A stretch of DNA of 64,000 bases, taken from contig NZ_JACBZR010000001.1 in NCBI RefSeq assembly GCF_013408335.1, positions 4,069,501 to 4,133,500 of the forward strand, given 5' to 3'. The stretch comes from Nocardioides panzhihuensis (GTDB lineage: Bacteria > Actinomycetota > Actinomycetes > Propionibacteriales > Nocardioidaceae). The notes beneath the pieces are model-generated. The model worked only from the letters and a program-made list of their open reading frames with translations, did not search any database and had not been told where the DNA came from. Positions 45,565 through 54,241 of this stretch are shown here, in pieces. Each line of letters starts with the position of its first letter. Position 1 is the stretch's first letter. The translations under genes and the position numbers were made by a program.

Positions 45565-46371
45565 TCACTCCACCCCGTGCCGCTTGATGAACGAGAGGAT
45601 CTGCTCGGAGAGCTCGGGGCGACAGACGATGACGTCGGGCAGATAGACGTCGTCCTGGTTGTAGCGCAGCGGCGAGCCGTCGATGCGGGAGGTGAAGAGC
45701 CCGGCAGCGGCGGCGACGGCGACGGGGGCGGCGGAGTCCCACTCGTACTGTCCACCCGCGTGGACGTACGCATCGGAGATGTCACGCACGACCGACATCA
45801 TCTTCACCCCGGCCGATCCCATCGGGACCAGCTCGGCGCCGAGCTCCTCGGCCAGGGCCTCGACGAAGGCCGGCGGGCGGCTGCGGGAGACCGCGATCCG
45901 CGGACGAGCCGAGGTCGAGGGCGGCACGACGGGAGCCACACCGGTGTGGAAGGTGCTCTGCAGGGAAGCGTCCGCGAGCGCCGGCTGCGCGACCGCACCG
46001 GCGATCAGCTCTCCACCGTTGGAGGAGGCCCACAGCGCCACGTGCACAGCCCAGTCGTCGCGCGGCGGCTCCGAGAACTCGCGGGTCCCGTCGAGGGGGT
46101 CGATGATCCAGACCCGGTCCTGGGTGAGCCGCTCCTTGGAGTCCTTGCCCTCCTCGGACAGGACGCCGTCCTCGGGGCGGTGCTCGGCGACGAGCTCCAT
46201 CAGCAGCTCGTGGGCGGCCAGGTCACCGGCGTCCTTGAGCTCCTTGCCCTCGAGACCGGAGGTGGCGCGCACCTCGAGCAGCCGCCGACCGGCGGTCTCG
46301 GCCAGCCAGGCGGCCAGCAGGTGATCGGAGGCGAGGATCTCGGGCGTGGGCACGCCGGCTTCGAAGGTCAC
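45565..46371 (-). CDS. cysQ: 3'(2'),5'-bisphosphate nucleotidase / inositol monophosphatase family (CysQ-like)
   Basis: 268-aa metal-dependent phosphatase of the FIG/IMPase superfamily. Metal site 1 GVLSEEGKDS, the signature WIIDPLDGTREF and the second acidic site QYEWDSAAPVAVAAAAG are complete. The arrangement fits CysQ, which hydrolyses PAP from sulfate assimilation. It lies 9 bp downstream of the Ser/Thr kinase gene and is likely cotranscribed with it. The exact substrate (PAP or inositol phosphate) is not certain. Confidence 0.87.
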   Translation of the reverse strand: MTFEAGVPTPEILASDHLLAAWLAETAGRRLLEVRATSGLEGKELKDAGDLAAHELLMELVAEHRPEDGVLSEEGKDSKERLTQDRVWIIDPLDGTREFSEPPRDDWAVHVALWASSNGGELIAGAVAQPALADASLQSTFHTGVAPVVPPSTSARPRIAVSRSRPPAFVEALAEELGAELVPMGSAGVKMMSVVRDISDAYVHAGGQYEWDSAAPVAVAAAAGLFTSRIDGSPLRYNQDDVYLPDVIVCRPELSEQILSFIKRHGVE

Positions 46372-46380
46372 CGCGGCACT

Positions 46381-48462
46381 CTATCGAGACGCCCTGCGAC
46401 TCCGATAAAGGCCCAGTCCGAGCCCGAGAGCGACGACCAGCGCCACCCCGGTCAGCACGGCGCGAAGGACGAGTCCCGACTTGGCACGCTCGTGCTCGTC
46501 GGTGACGTTGTTCGCCATGCTCTCGGTCGACTTCAGGATCACGTCGCGAAGGCTCTGGATGTACTCCACCGCGCCGTCTGACCAGGTGCGTACGATCGGC
46601 TCACCCTTCGACGCCGCTCGCAGCTCCGTGGCGACGCCCTCGACGCTCCCCTTGGCGGCGACGTCGCGGACCGTACGCTGCACCATCATCGCACCCGAAC
46701 CCTTGTCGAAGGTGCCGTCGGAGATCCGGTCGAGGTCCGCCTGCAGCGCGGGCGAGGCACCCGAGTAGAACGCGGAGGACGCCTTGACCCACGCGGCCTC
46801 GGCGTCGGCGAGCTCCTTGACCGACTTGGTGCCGATCTCGTTCTCGGACAATGCGAACATCATGAGCTCCCGCTCGGTGCTGAACGCCTCCGCGACCGCC
46901 TTCAGCTTGGTGAGGTTGCGGAGCTGGTCGCCGGTCTCGTCCTCCAGCTCCGGCAGCTGCGCCGCGAGCATCAGCAGGTTGCCGGCCAGCCCGGTGTAGA
47001 CCTCGCGGGCCGCGTCCTGGCTGGCCCGGTCGCCTTGCTGCATCTCGACCCGGTAGAGCTCGAAGTCGTCGAGCACCTCGGTGATGTCGTCGTGGAGCGT
47101 CCGCAGCTCGGTGTCACTGTCGACGTCGATCTCGGCCGCGGCGGTCCGCCACTCCTGGATCGCGAGGTCGGTGGTGTGCAGATACGTGGAGCGTACGTTG
47201 ACCGGTGCCTGCGAGACGGGCTGCAGCGCGTCCCGCTCGAAGATCACGTCTACGGCGAGCTCGATGGTCTCCGGGAGCGCCTCGCTGATCGCGGCCGCCT
47301 GCCCCGTCTCGGAGGCGCTGCGGAAGGCGGCGAACGTCGCCCAGCCACCGACGGCGACGCCGAGCAGGGCGACGGCCAGCAGGATGCTCACCACCCGATG
47401 ACCGCCGCCGGAGCGCTTCGCGGCCCGCGCACCGCCTGTCGGGAAGGAGCCGCTGGCGCCGATCTTGGCGAATCCGCCCGTCGATCCGGTGGCGTCGGCG
47501 GCCGGGAACGAGCCGCTCCCGCCGAACGCCTGCGCGCTGCGCGCGCTCACTGCCTCGAACGCGCCGGAGGTGCTGATCGGGCCGGACGCGTGCGTCGTAC
47601 GCGGCCTCGGCACCTTCGCGTCGAAGACCGGCAACGGCCCCGACCCGGTGAGCACCGCGACGACATCCTGGGCGTTCGGCCGCTGCTCGGGATCCTTGGC
47701 CATCATCATCGCGACCAGGTCGTCGATGATCCGCGGCACCTGGACCGTGCCGCTGACCCGCGGGACGGGCGCGCTCGCGTGCTGGTAGACCATCGTGGCC
47801 GGCGCACCGCCGGAGTATGGGTTGCGCCCGGTGAGCATCTCGAAGAAGACACAGCCCAGGGAGTAGATGTCGCTCGGCGGACCGACCTCGCCGCCCGAGC
47901 CACGCTCGGGCGAGAGATACGCAAGGCTCCCGACGACATCATGGGTCGAGGTCAGCCGCTGGTCACCCAGCCGGGCGAGCTGGGCGATCCCGAAGTCGAC
48001 GATCCTGATCCGGCGCTCGCCGTCGTAGACGAGGTTGGAGGGCTTGATGTCGCGGTGGACGATCCCCTGGCCGTGGACCGCTGCGAGGGTACGCGCGGCC
48101 TGGACGATCACCTCCCCGGCTTCCCGGGCGATCAGCGGGCCGTGCGAGCGCAGCCGCTCGCCGAGGTCGGGGCCGGTCAGGAGCTCCATGACGAGGAAGG
48201 CCATCGGCCCGCTGCTGGTCTGCTCGATCCCGGCGTCGTGCACCTGCACGGTGCCGGGGTGGCTGGCGGCCGCGGTGGAGAGCGACTCGCGTCGGAATCG
48301 TTCGACCATCGTCGGGTCGGCCGATGTCCTCACGACCTTGACCGCGACCCAGCGCTGCAGGGTGAGATCCATGGCTTGCCAGACCTCGCCCATACCGCCT
48401 CGCCCGATCAAGCGGTGCAACTCGTAACGGCCGGCGATCATGGGTTGGGGGGAGGTTTGCAT
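46381..48462 (-). CDS. Ser/Thr protein kinase with NIT-like extracellular sensor domain
   Basis: 693-aa receptor-like kinase. The PknB-type kinase domain (about 12-270) has GRGGMGEV, catalytic Lys42, HRDIKPSN with Asp138, DFGIAQL and SDIYSLGCVFFEMLTG. A Ser/Gly-rich linker leads to a membrane helix (about 370-393). An all-helical ectodomain follows, with FERDALQPVSQ-type NIT (nitrate/nitrite sensing) features, then a second membrane helix near the C-terminus (VLRAVLTGVALVVALGLGLGL) and a short basic tail. NIT domains usually belong to histidine kinases and chemoreceptors, so this fusion is unusual. PASTA repeats are absent. Cotranscribed with cysQ. Confidence 0.88.
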   Translation of the reverse strand: MQTSPQPMIAGRYELHRLIGRGGMGEVWQAMDLTLQRWVAVKVVRTSADPTMVERFRRESLSTAAASHPGTVQVHDAGIEQTSSGPMAFLVMELLTGPDLGERLRSHGPLIAREAGEVIVQAARTLAAVHGQGIVHRDIKPSNLVYDGERRIRIVDFGIAQLARLGDQRLTSTHDVVGSLAYLSPERGSGGEVGPPSDIYSLGCVFFEMLTGRNPYSGGAPATMVYQHASAPVPRVSGTVQVPRIIDDLVAMMMAKDPEQRPNAQDVVAVLTGSGPLPVFDAKVPRPRTTHASGPISTSGAFEAVSARSAQAFGGSGSFPAADATGSTGGFAKIGASGSFPTGGARAAKRSGGGHRVVSILLAVALLGVAVGGWATFAAFRSASETGQAAAISEALPETIELAVDVIFERDALQPVSQAPVNVRSTYLHTTDLAIQEWRTAAAEIDVDSDTELRTLHDDITEVLDDFELYRVEMQQGDRASQDAAREVYTGLAGNLLMLAAQLPELEDETGDQLRNLTKLKAVAEAFSTERELMMFALSENEIGTKSVKELADAEAAWVKASSAFYSGASPALQADLDRISDGTFDKGSGAMMVQRTVRDVAAKGSVEGVATELRAASKGEPIVRTWSDGAVEYIQSLRDVILKSTESMANNVTDEHERAKSGLVLRAVLTGVALVVALGLGLGLYRSRRASR

Positions 48463-48544
48463 GGGGGACGTTCCCGTCGAGGATCCAGTTGTCAGTTCAT
48501 GTCAGGTTGCTCACACAACGGCCTCGGAGTTTAGGGGACTCCAA

Positions 48545-49891
48545 CTAGTAGGCGCCAGAGCCCCGGACTACAGCCTTCACTGTGCGCACGACGATCCCGA
48601 AGTCACGCAGCAGCGTCCAGTTGTCCACATAGTCCAGGTCCAGCCTGACCGTGTCCTCCCAGGAGAGGTCCGAACGCCCCGAGACCTGCCACAACCCGGT
48701 CAGACCAGGAGCAACCGCGAGTCGGCGATGAGAGTCGCGATCGTACATCGCCACCTCGCTCGGCAACCCTGGACGGGGACCGACCAGCGACATCTGGCCC
48801 AGCACGATGTTGAACAGCTGCGGCAGCTCGTCGAGGGAGTACTTCCGCAGCACCCGTCCCACCCGGGTCACCCGGGGGTCGGTACGGAGCTTGAAGAGGA
48901 CATGTCCCGGACGGTGCTCGAGCGTACGCAGCAGCGACTCCGCGTCGACCACCATGGTGCGGAACTTCCAGATCCGGAACTGCTCGCCACCGCGACCGAC
49001 ACGCACCTGCCGGAAGAACACCGGCCCCGGGGAGTCGAGCTTGATCAGGACCGCCACGACGGCGAAGACCGGGAGGAGCACGGCGACGGCGGCCGCCGCG
49101 GCCAGCCACTCCCACATGTACTTGGCGACCCTGGCCAGCCGCGCCCGGAGGGCCTCGTCGACGTAGAGGAGAGTCATCGAGCCCAGCCGCATCGACGACG
49201 TACGCTGTGGGGTGACGTCCTGCATCCGGGTGCTGACCAGCAGCGGCAGGCCGAAGGACTCGCTCGTCCAGGCCAGCCTCTGGATCTCGCGGCCGGCCAG
49301 GTCGGGGCCGGGGACCACGAGGACCGCGTCGGGCGCGGCCGAGGCGATCGCGCCGGAGAGCCCGTCGGCACGGCAGACGGCCGCTGCCTCCATCAGGCCT
49401 CCGCTGAGCCGGTGGGTCCACTCCGGGATCGCGCCGGTGTCATGGGCGGCCTCCACGACGACGACCCGCAGCGGGTTGCGCGGCCGGGAGCTGAAGATGT
49501 AGCCCACCACCCGGAACACGAGCGCGGCCACCAGCCCGAGGATCGTCTGCGCGACCAGCTGCGCCTGCGGGAGCGTGATCAGCGCGCCCAGCAACCAGGT
49601 CGCCATGCTCATCGCCATGAACGCCTTGAAGACCCCGGAGACCGTCGCCCGCAGGCGCTCGGCCCCGGGAAGGATCTTCGGGGCGGTGATCCTCGTCGTC
49701 AGCGCCCAGACCAGCCCCCACCCGAGTGCGTGGACGATCTCCTGACCCAAGAGCAGTGGCGCCAACAGCACCACCGCGAGCCCGTCCAGCATCGAGGCCT
49801 GCACCCGAAGGGAAAGTGTCTTCGGGGACACCCTCCGCCGGTTGAGGTCGAGCGGGGCGGTCACCTCCACCGACGCCAGTTCGATCGTCAT
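48545..49891 (-). CDS. Polyprenyl glycosylphosphotransferase (initiating sugar transferase)
   Basis: 448-aa membrane enzyme of the WbaP/WcaJ (PNPT) class that loads a sugar-1-phosphate onto undecaprenyl phosphate to start exopolysaccharide synthesis. Four hydrophobic segments precede a cytosolic region (VVVVEAAHDTGAIPEW), then a further helix and the catalytic domain: SPGPVFFRQVRVGRGGEQFRIWKFRTM core RVGRGGEQFRIWKFRTM, LRKYSLDELPQLFNIV, LVGPRPGLPSEV and GLTGLWQVSGRSDLSW. It lies 82 bp upstream of the kinase gene on the same strand. The remaining EPS genes are not in the window. Confidence 0.92.
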   Translation of the reverse strand: MTIELASVEVTAPLDLNRRRVSPKTLSLRVQASMLDGLAVVLLAPLLLGQEIVHALGWGLVWALTTRITAPKILPGAERLRATVSGVFKAFMAMSMATWLLGALITLPQAQLVAQTILGLVAALVFRVVGYIFSSRPRNPLRVVVVEAAHDTGAIPEWTHRLSGGLMEAAAVCRADGLSGAIASAAPDAVLVVPGPDLAGREIQRLAWTSESFGLPLLVSTRMQDVTPQRTSSMRLGSMTLLYVDEALRARLARVAKYMWEWLAAAAAVAVLLPVFAVVAVLIKLDSPGPVFFRQVRVGRGGEQFRIWKFRTMVVDAESLLRTLEHRPGHVLFKLRTDPRVTRVGRVLRKYSLDELPQLFNIVLGQMSLVGPRPGLPSEVAMYDRDSHRRLAVAPGLTGLWQVSGRSDLSWEDTVRLDLDYVDNWTLLRDFGIVVRTVKAVVRGSGAY

Positions 49892-50043
49892 TCATCTCCC
49901 CCGTTGCTGCGGCGCGCCCGAACGCTACTTCTGACAGAACAATGCGGTATGGAATGGCCTGATGGGGCCCGACAGGGGTCCGGTTAGACCAAATGAGGGA
50001 ACGACTCAGCACTGGTCCAGACCAGTAGTCCAGACCAGTAGCA

Positions 50044-50099
50044 GCGCCGAGTCGGCGCAGATGTCCCAGAGGTTCGGGACATCTGCGCCGACTCGGCGC
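50044..50099. terminator. Perfect 24-bp hairpin
   Basis: Arms 50044-50067 and 50076-50099 are exact reverse complements (24 of 24) with an 8-nt loop; the stem starts GCGCCGAGTCGGCGCAG. It begins 5 bp after the stop of the response-regulator gene. Likely a terminator. Upstream (50014-50040) is a direct repeat of TCCAGACCAGTAG. Confidence 0.75.
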
Positions 50100-50104
50100 G
50101 TGAG

Positions 50105-50797
50105 TCAGGCCAGCGACTGGGGCGATCGCCAGCCCAGCCGGTGCGCGAGACCGACGGCGGCGATCTGGGAGGTGACCTGGAGCTTGGCGAGGATGGACTT
50201 CACCTGCGTACGCACGGTCGCCTCGGAGACGACGCCGATGACGGCGATCTCGTGGACGGTGCGGCCGAGCATCAGATGGCCGAGCACCTGCGACTCCCGC
50301 TTGGTGAGCAGCTCGATGCGGCGGCTGAGCTCCGCGATCTCGTGCTGACGCTCGAACCAGATCCGGATCAGGCGCTCGCGATCGGTGACCGCGAGCACGC
50401 AGGCGCCCTGGTAGAGCCGTCTGACCGTGCCCAGGATCTCGCCGAGCGGGCGGGACTTCGACAGCACCGTACGGGCACCGTTGCGGAGCGCCTGGCCCCA
50501 GCGCGCCTCCTCGATCGCTCCCGTCACCACGACCACGTCGATACCGGCCTTGGCGAGCGGCTCGATCAGCCGCACGCCGTCGCCGTAGCGCCCCAGGTCG
50601 AGATCGAGGAGCACGACCTTCGGCTTGTTGCGGAGCACGACGGAGACCATGGTGGTGGTGGAGACCGGCTCGTTGGGCATCGGGACGCGGCGTACGTCGT
50701 ATCCCTCCATCGAGACGGCGAGCTCGAGCGACTCGGCGAAGAGGACGTGGTCCTCGACGATGACGACTCTGTACTGGCTACGCGGCGACTGCGTCAT
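50105..50797 (-). CDS. LuxR-family response regulator
   Basis: 230-aa regulator. The receiver shows VVIVEDHVLFAESLEL, phospho-acceptor in KVVLLDLDLGRYGDG, and Lys in TVLSKSRPLGE. The C-terminal HTH reads LTKRESQVLGHLMLGRTVHEIAV and VSEATVRTQVKSILAKLQVTSQIAAVG. Its start lies 20 bp inside the histidine kinase gene, so the pair is translationally coupled. Location next to the EPS-initiating transferase suggests control of polysaccharide synthesis; that is inferred only from position. Confidence 0.92.
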   Translation of the reverse strand: MTQSPRSQYRVVIVEDHVLFAESLELAVSMEGYDVRRVPMPNEPVSTTTMVSVVLRNKPKVVLLDLDLGRYGDGVRLIEPLAKAGIDVVVVTGAIEEARWGQALRNGARTVLSKSRPLGEILGTVRRLYQGACVLAVTDRERLIRIWFERQHEIAELSRRIELLTKRESQVLGHLMLGRTVHEIAVIGVVSEATVRTQVKSILAKLQVTSQIAAVGLAHRLGWRSPQSLA

Positions 50798-51755
50798 CAG
50801 GCGCGCCTTCCTTCTTCTCTTGGATCACGGCACTCGGGAGGGTGACCACGAAGGTCGTACGTTCCGTGTCGGCCAGGCGCAGCGATCCGCCCATCCGCTC
50901 GGCGACGGTGCGGGCCTCGTTGAGCCCGATGCCCTGGCCGGCCGAGTCCGGCCCGCGGACGCCCCAGTCGAACATCCGGTCACGCACCGCGGGAGCGACG
51001 CCGGCACCGTCGTCGGAGACCTCGATCACGACCATCTGGCCGGACACGCCGGCCTCGTGCCGGACCTCGACACCGACAGCGCCGGCGCCGTGCTTGGCAG
51101 CGTTGTCGAGGAGAATGTTGATGATCTGCGCGGCTGCGTCCGAGCTGCCGATGGCGAGCGCGTTGCTGGGCGTGCGATCGATCTTGGCGCCGCCGGCCTC
51201 GTGGGCCAGGGCGAGATTGTGGATGACCGCGTCGACGTCGATCACGCCGACGTCGACCGGCAGCGTGTCGGCACCGCCACGCTGTGCACGCACGAGGCGC
51301 TCGAGCCGCCTGAGCTCGCTGCCCATCATGGTCAGCATCGCGACGCGACGCTCCGGGTCGAGGGTCTCGCAGCTGCGCAGCAGCTCGCTGGCCGAGCGCA
51401 CCCCGGCAAGGGTCGAGGTCACCTCGTGCATCCGGGCCCGGTGGAGACGCTGCGTCTCCCGCGAGCTGAGCAGGTCGTGGTAGATCTCGTCGGCTGCCTT
51501 CGCCTCCGCCGCGCACACGCGCCGGTAGATGCGTACGGCGCCGTACAGGAGGCCCGCGGAGGCCACCAGCGAGGTGGCGATGATGATGATGACCGGGATG
51601 ATCCAGAGAAGTGATCCGTGGGGATGAAAGGTGACCCACGGGCCTTGGAGGACGGCGAGCAGAAGACTCTGGACGCCGACGAAGACAGCGGTAGTGGTTG
51701 CGAACGCGGTGGTTAACCAACCCGAGTTGACCCGCTTGAATATGGACGTAGACAT
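50778..51755 (-). CDS. Sensor histidine kinase
   Basis: 325 aa from the ATG at 51755, which follows GGGGAG. Two membrane helices near the N-terminus (TAFATTTAVFVGVQSLLLAVL and LWIIPVIIIIATSLVASAGLL) enclose a very short extracytoplasmic loop. The dimerisation box is HRARMHEVTSTLAGVRSASELL, with His before Glu, followed by the ATPase motifs ILLDNAAKHGAG, VSDDGAGVAPAV and GQGIGLNEARTVAERMGGSL. Pairs with the overlapping LuxR regulator. The signal is unknown. Confidence 0.87.
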   Translation of the reverse strand: MSTSIFKRVNSGWLTTAFATTTAVFVGVQSLLLAVLQGPWVTFHPHGSLLWIIPVIIIIATSLVASAGLLYGAVRIYRRVCAAEAKAADEIYHDLLSSRETQRLHRARMHEVTSTLAGVRSASELLRSCETLDPERRVAMLTMMGSELRRLERLVRAQRGGADTLPVDVGVIDVDAVIHNLALAHEAGGAKIDRTPSNALAIGSSDAAAQIINILLDNAAKHGAGAVGVEVRHEAGVSGQMVVIEVSDDGAGVAPAVRDRMFDWGVRGPDSAGQGIGLNEARTVAERMGGSLRLADTERTTFVVTLPSAVIQEKKEGAPDDAVAA

Positions 51756-52124
51756 ACTGCTCCCCAGGACGGGTCGGCCAGTGAGGTATGAGTCCCGAGA
51801 CGGGCCGTGTCCAGGCCCTTGCTCCCCCAGCCCGAGCTTGTCGGGCCTTCCCAGTTTGAATGATGTGACCGGATCCTTCGCTGAAGGAAACGTAATCATC
51901 ACGTTATCGTCGCGTGACCTGGTTGCGGGCCAATACCGAGAATTGAGGAGCCATAGAATCCCGAGGTCGTCCTCAACCTACATTGCGGGACACGTTGTCC
52001 CAGGTCATCCCCAAACTTGGGGCACTGTAGAACATGTTCCCGGTCTGCGCCTCTGACCACCCAGAATGGGTATACCCCCTGGGAGATCTGGCGGGGTCCG
52101 AGACGACCGGACGGCGCGGCAGAC
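51756..52124. other. Divergent regulatory region between the kinase and a LuxR gene
   Basis: 369 bp without a credible gene. It holds several small dyads: GAACATGTTC (52030-52039), CCAG-AAT-GGGTATACCC-CCTGG (52061-52082), and CCCGAGCTTGTCGGG (51832-51846), which resembles the CTCGACAAGC repeat family. These are possible operators for the divergent regulatory genes. Confidence 0.5.
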
Positions 52125-52787
52125 ATGGCAGGATCGACCGTAGGACTCAGGGTCGCGGTATCGGCGGACGAGACGATGACCCTCGACGCGGTGAGAGTCG
52201 CACTCGACGAGCGCGGCATCACGGTGACGGCGACTACCGCGACCGACGCCGACCCGGTCGCACTCCTCCACGGTGACCCCGCCACCTGGCTGATGGTCAC
52301 CGACCTCGACCACTGGAGCCAGCTGGACCAGGTGTGCGCGCTGGTGCGCGGCGTACGACTGCCGGGGGTCGTGCTCACCACCGCGTCGCGAGGTGGGCTG
52401 TGGGGTGCGCTGCTCGAGGCCGGGGCGGTCACGGTGCTGGCCGCCGAGGCCGACTCCGACGCCATCGAAGGCGCGCTTCACGACGCTGCGGAGGGCCGCC
52501 CCGGGCAGTCGCCGGCACAGATCGAGGGGCTGTTGGCGCAGTGGCGAATGATGCGCGAGGAGAGGCAGCGGATGAGCCGCCTCGTCGGCTCCTTGACCGT
52601 GCGCGAGCACGAGGTGCTCGAGCTGCTCTACGACGGGGTCACGGTCGCCGAGATAGCGGCACGCTTCGGCGTGGCCCAGGCGACGGTGCGCAGCCAGGTG
52701 AAGGCGATCCTGCGGAAGTTCGAGGTCGGCTCTCAGCTGGCCGCGGTGGCTGCGTACGACCGGTATCTGCGGCCGACGCAAGCCTAG
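52125..52787 (+). CDS. LuxR-family regulator with degenerate receiver domain
   Basis: 220-aa regulator with a C-terminal LuxR HTH (LTVREHEVLELLYDGVTVAEIAARFGVAQATVRSQVKAILRKFEVGSQLAAVA) closely similar to that of the regulator at 50105, of which the core ATVRSQVKAILRKFEV is most alike. The N-terminal receiver-like domain keeps an Asp (LMVTDLDHW) but the position of the conserved Lys reads VLAAEAD, so phosphorylation control is doubtful. Divergent from the kinase/regulator pair. Start ATG 52125 is supported by domain fit. May be a duplicated, phosphorylation-independent partner. Confidence 0.83.
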   Translation: MAGSTVGLRVAVSADETMTLDAVRVALDERGITVTATTATDADPVALLHGDPATWLMVTDLDHWSQLDQVCALVRGVRLPGVVLTTASRGGLWGALLEAGAVTVLAAEADSDAIEGALHDAAEGRPGQSPAQIEGLLAQWRMMREERQRMSRLVGSLTVREHEVLELLYDGVTVAEIAARFGVAQATVRSQVKAILRKFEVGSQLAAVAAYDRYLRPTQA

Positions 52788-52796
52788 GGGTCGCGC

Positions 52797-53408
52797 CTAG
52801 GAGTTGAACCGCTGCTGGGTCTTCTCCAGACCCTCGGCGACCAGCGTCTCGATGGCGTCGGCGGCGGTGTCGACCACGAACGGGAGCACCTTGCGCTCGG
52901 TGCTGGAGAAGCTGGAGAGCACGAAGTCGTGCACCTCCTGGCGTCCGGGCGGGCGGCCGATGCCGACACGCACTCGGTGGAAGTCGCCGGTGCCCAAGGA
53001 GGACCGCATCGACTTGAGGCCGTTGTGGCCGTTGTCGCCACCACCCAGCTTGACCCGCATCGTGTCGAAGGCGATGTCGAGCTCGTCGTGGATGGCGATG
53101 ACGTGGTCGGGCGGGACCTTGTAGAAGGTCGCGAGCGCCTTGACCGGCCCGCCGGACTCGTTCATGTAGGTCCGGGAACGGGCGAGCACGACGCGTGGGC
53201 CGGGCACCCCCGGGGTCGTACCCCGGAGGCGCCCCTCCACGACGTCAGCACGGCCGGACTTGTGGGCACGCCACTTGCTGCCCAGCCGGTTGGCCAGCTC
53301 GTCGGTGACGAGGTAGCCGATGTTGTGACGGTGCCCGGCGTACGTCGGCCCGGGGTTGCCCAGGCCGACGACCAGCCAGACGCCGTCGGTCACCGAGTCC
53401 GAGGTCAC
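52797..53408 (-). CDS. pth: Peptidyl-tRNA hydrolase
   Basis: 203-aa cytosolic enzyme recycling peptidyl-tRNA released from stalled ribosomes. [20 protein letters not shown] contains the catalytic His, with [14 protein letters not shown] and [12 protein letters not shown] downstream. GTG start overlapping the rplY stop (GTGA). The rplY-pth pair is standard and in actinobacteria usually follows glmU-prs; here it is separated from them by ~8 kb. Confidence 0.96.
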   Translation of the reverse strand: MTSDSVTDGVWLVVGLGNPGPTYAGHRHNIGYLVTDELANRLGSKWRAHKSGRADVVEGRLRGTTPGVPGPRVVLARSRTYMNESGGPVKALATFYKVPPDHVIAIHDELDIAFDTMRVKLGGGDNGHNGLKSMRSSLGTGDFHRVRVGIGRPPGRQEVHDFVLSSFSSTERKVLPFVVDTAADAIETLVAEGLEKTQQRFNS

Positions 53409-54019
53409 TCGGAGTCGGCGGCCTCGGCCTCAGCGGCCTCGCCCTCAGCGGCCTCGCCGTCGGCGGGCTCCTCGTTGACCTTGGCCTCGGTGATGTTGAC
53501 GACCAGGGACTCCGGGTCGGTGACGAGGGTGGTGCCCTTCGGCAGCTCGACGGCGCCGGCGAGGATCTGGGTGCCGGCCTCGAGACCCTCGACGCTGATC
53601 TCGATGCTCTCCGGGACGTGGGTGGCCTCGGTCTCGACGGTCAGGGTGTTGGCGTCGGTGACGACCATGGTGCCGGAGATCGCGTCGCCCACGACGTGGA
53701 CGGTGATGTCGACGGTGACCTTCTCGCCGGCCCGGACGGCGACGAAGTCGACGTGCTCGATGACGCGGCGGACGTCGTCGACCTGGACCTGCTTGGTCAT
53801 GGCGAGCTGGATCTTGCCCTCGATGTCGAGCTCCAGCAGCGCGTTCGCACCGTGGTTCTTGAGCGCCATCATGGTGGCGTGGCCCGGCAGGCTCAGGTGG
53901 ATCGGGTCGGCGCCGTGGCCGTAGACGACCGCCGGAATCTTGTTCTCACGGCGGATGCGGCGAGCGGCACCCTTGCCGAACTCGGTGCGCTTCTCGGCGA
54001 CGATCTTCTCGCTGGACAT
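53405..54019 (-). CDS. rplY: 50S ribosomal protein L25/general stress protein Ctc
   Basis: 204-aa two-domain (Ctc-type) L25, binding 5S rRNA. The N-terminal domain reads [32 protein letters not shown]; the C-terminal TL5-type domain has [13 protein letters not shown] and [15 protein letters not shown]. The tail is acidic, Glu/Ala-rich and repetitive ([16 protein letters not shown]). Start ATG 54019 from family fit. First gene of the rplY-pth operon. Confidence 0.95.
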   Translation of the reverse strand: MSSEKIVAEKRTEFGKGAARRIRRENKIPAVVYGHGADPIHLSLPGHATMMALKNHGANALLELDIEGKIQLAMTKQVQVDDVRRVIEHVDFVAVRAGEKVTVDITVHVVGDAISGTMVVTDANTLTVETEATHVPESIEISVEGLEAGTQILAGAVELPKGTTLVTDPESLVVNITEAKVNEEPADGEAAEGEAAEAEAADSE

Positions 54020-54241
54020 GCGGTGAACTCCTCGATGAGTGGTGCTGGCGTCAATGGCGCCCGGCAGGTCCAACGAAGGCCGTGCGACAAAGGCACGGCG
54101 TCTCATGAGAAGACGTCCGCCTTGTCGATCACGGAGCGCGAGGCGCTCCCTCGCCGAGGCAACTGCCACAGCCTATCCTCGGATCACGCTCACAGCGAAA
54201 TGCGCGCGCGTGCTGACCTGCGAGGACGTACGTTGGCAGTC

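Noticed and set aside
52030..52039. LexA/SOS box at GAACATGTTC
   Set aside because: The palindrome lacks the flanking bases of the actinobacterial SOS box TCGAAC-N4-GTTCGA, and the neighbouring genes are not DNA-repair genes.
54019..54241. Extended N-terminus for rplY or pepN into the shared gap
   Set aside because: The upstream in-frame codons lack similarity to the families; the conserved N-termini start at 54019 (minus) and 54242 (plus).
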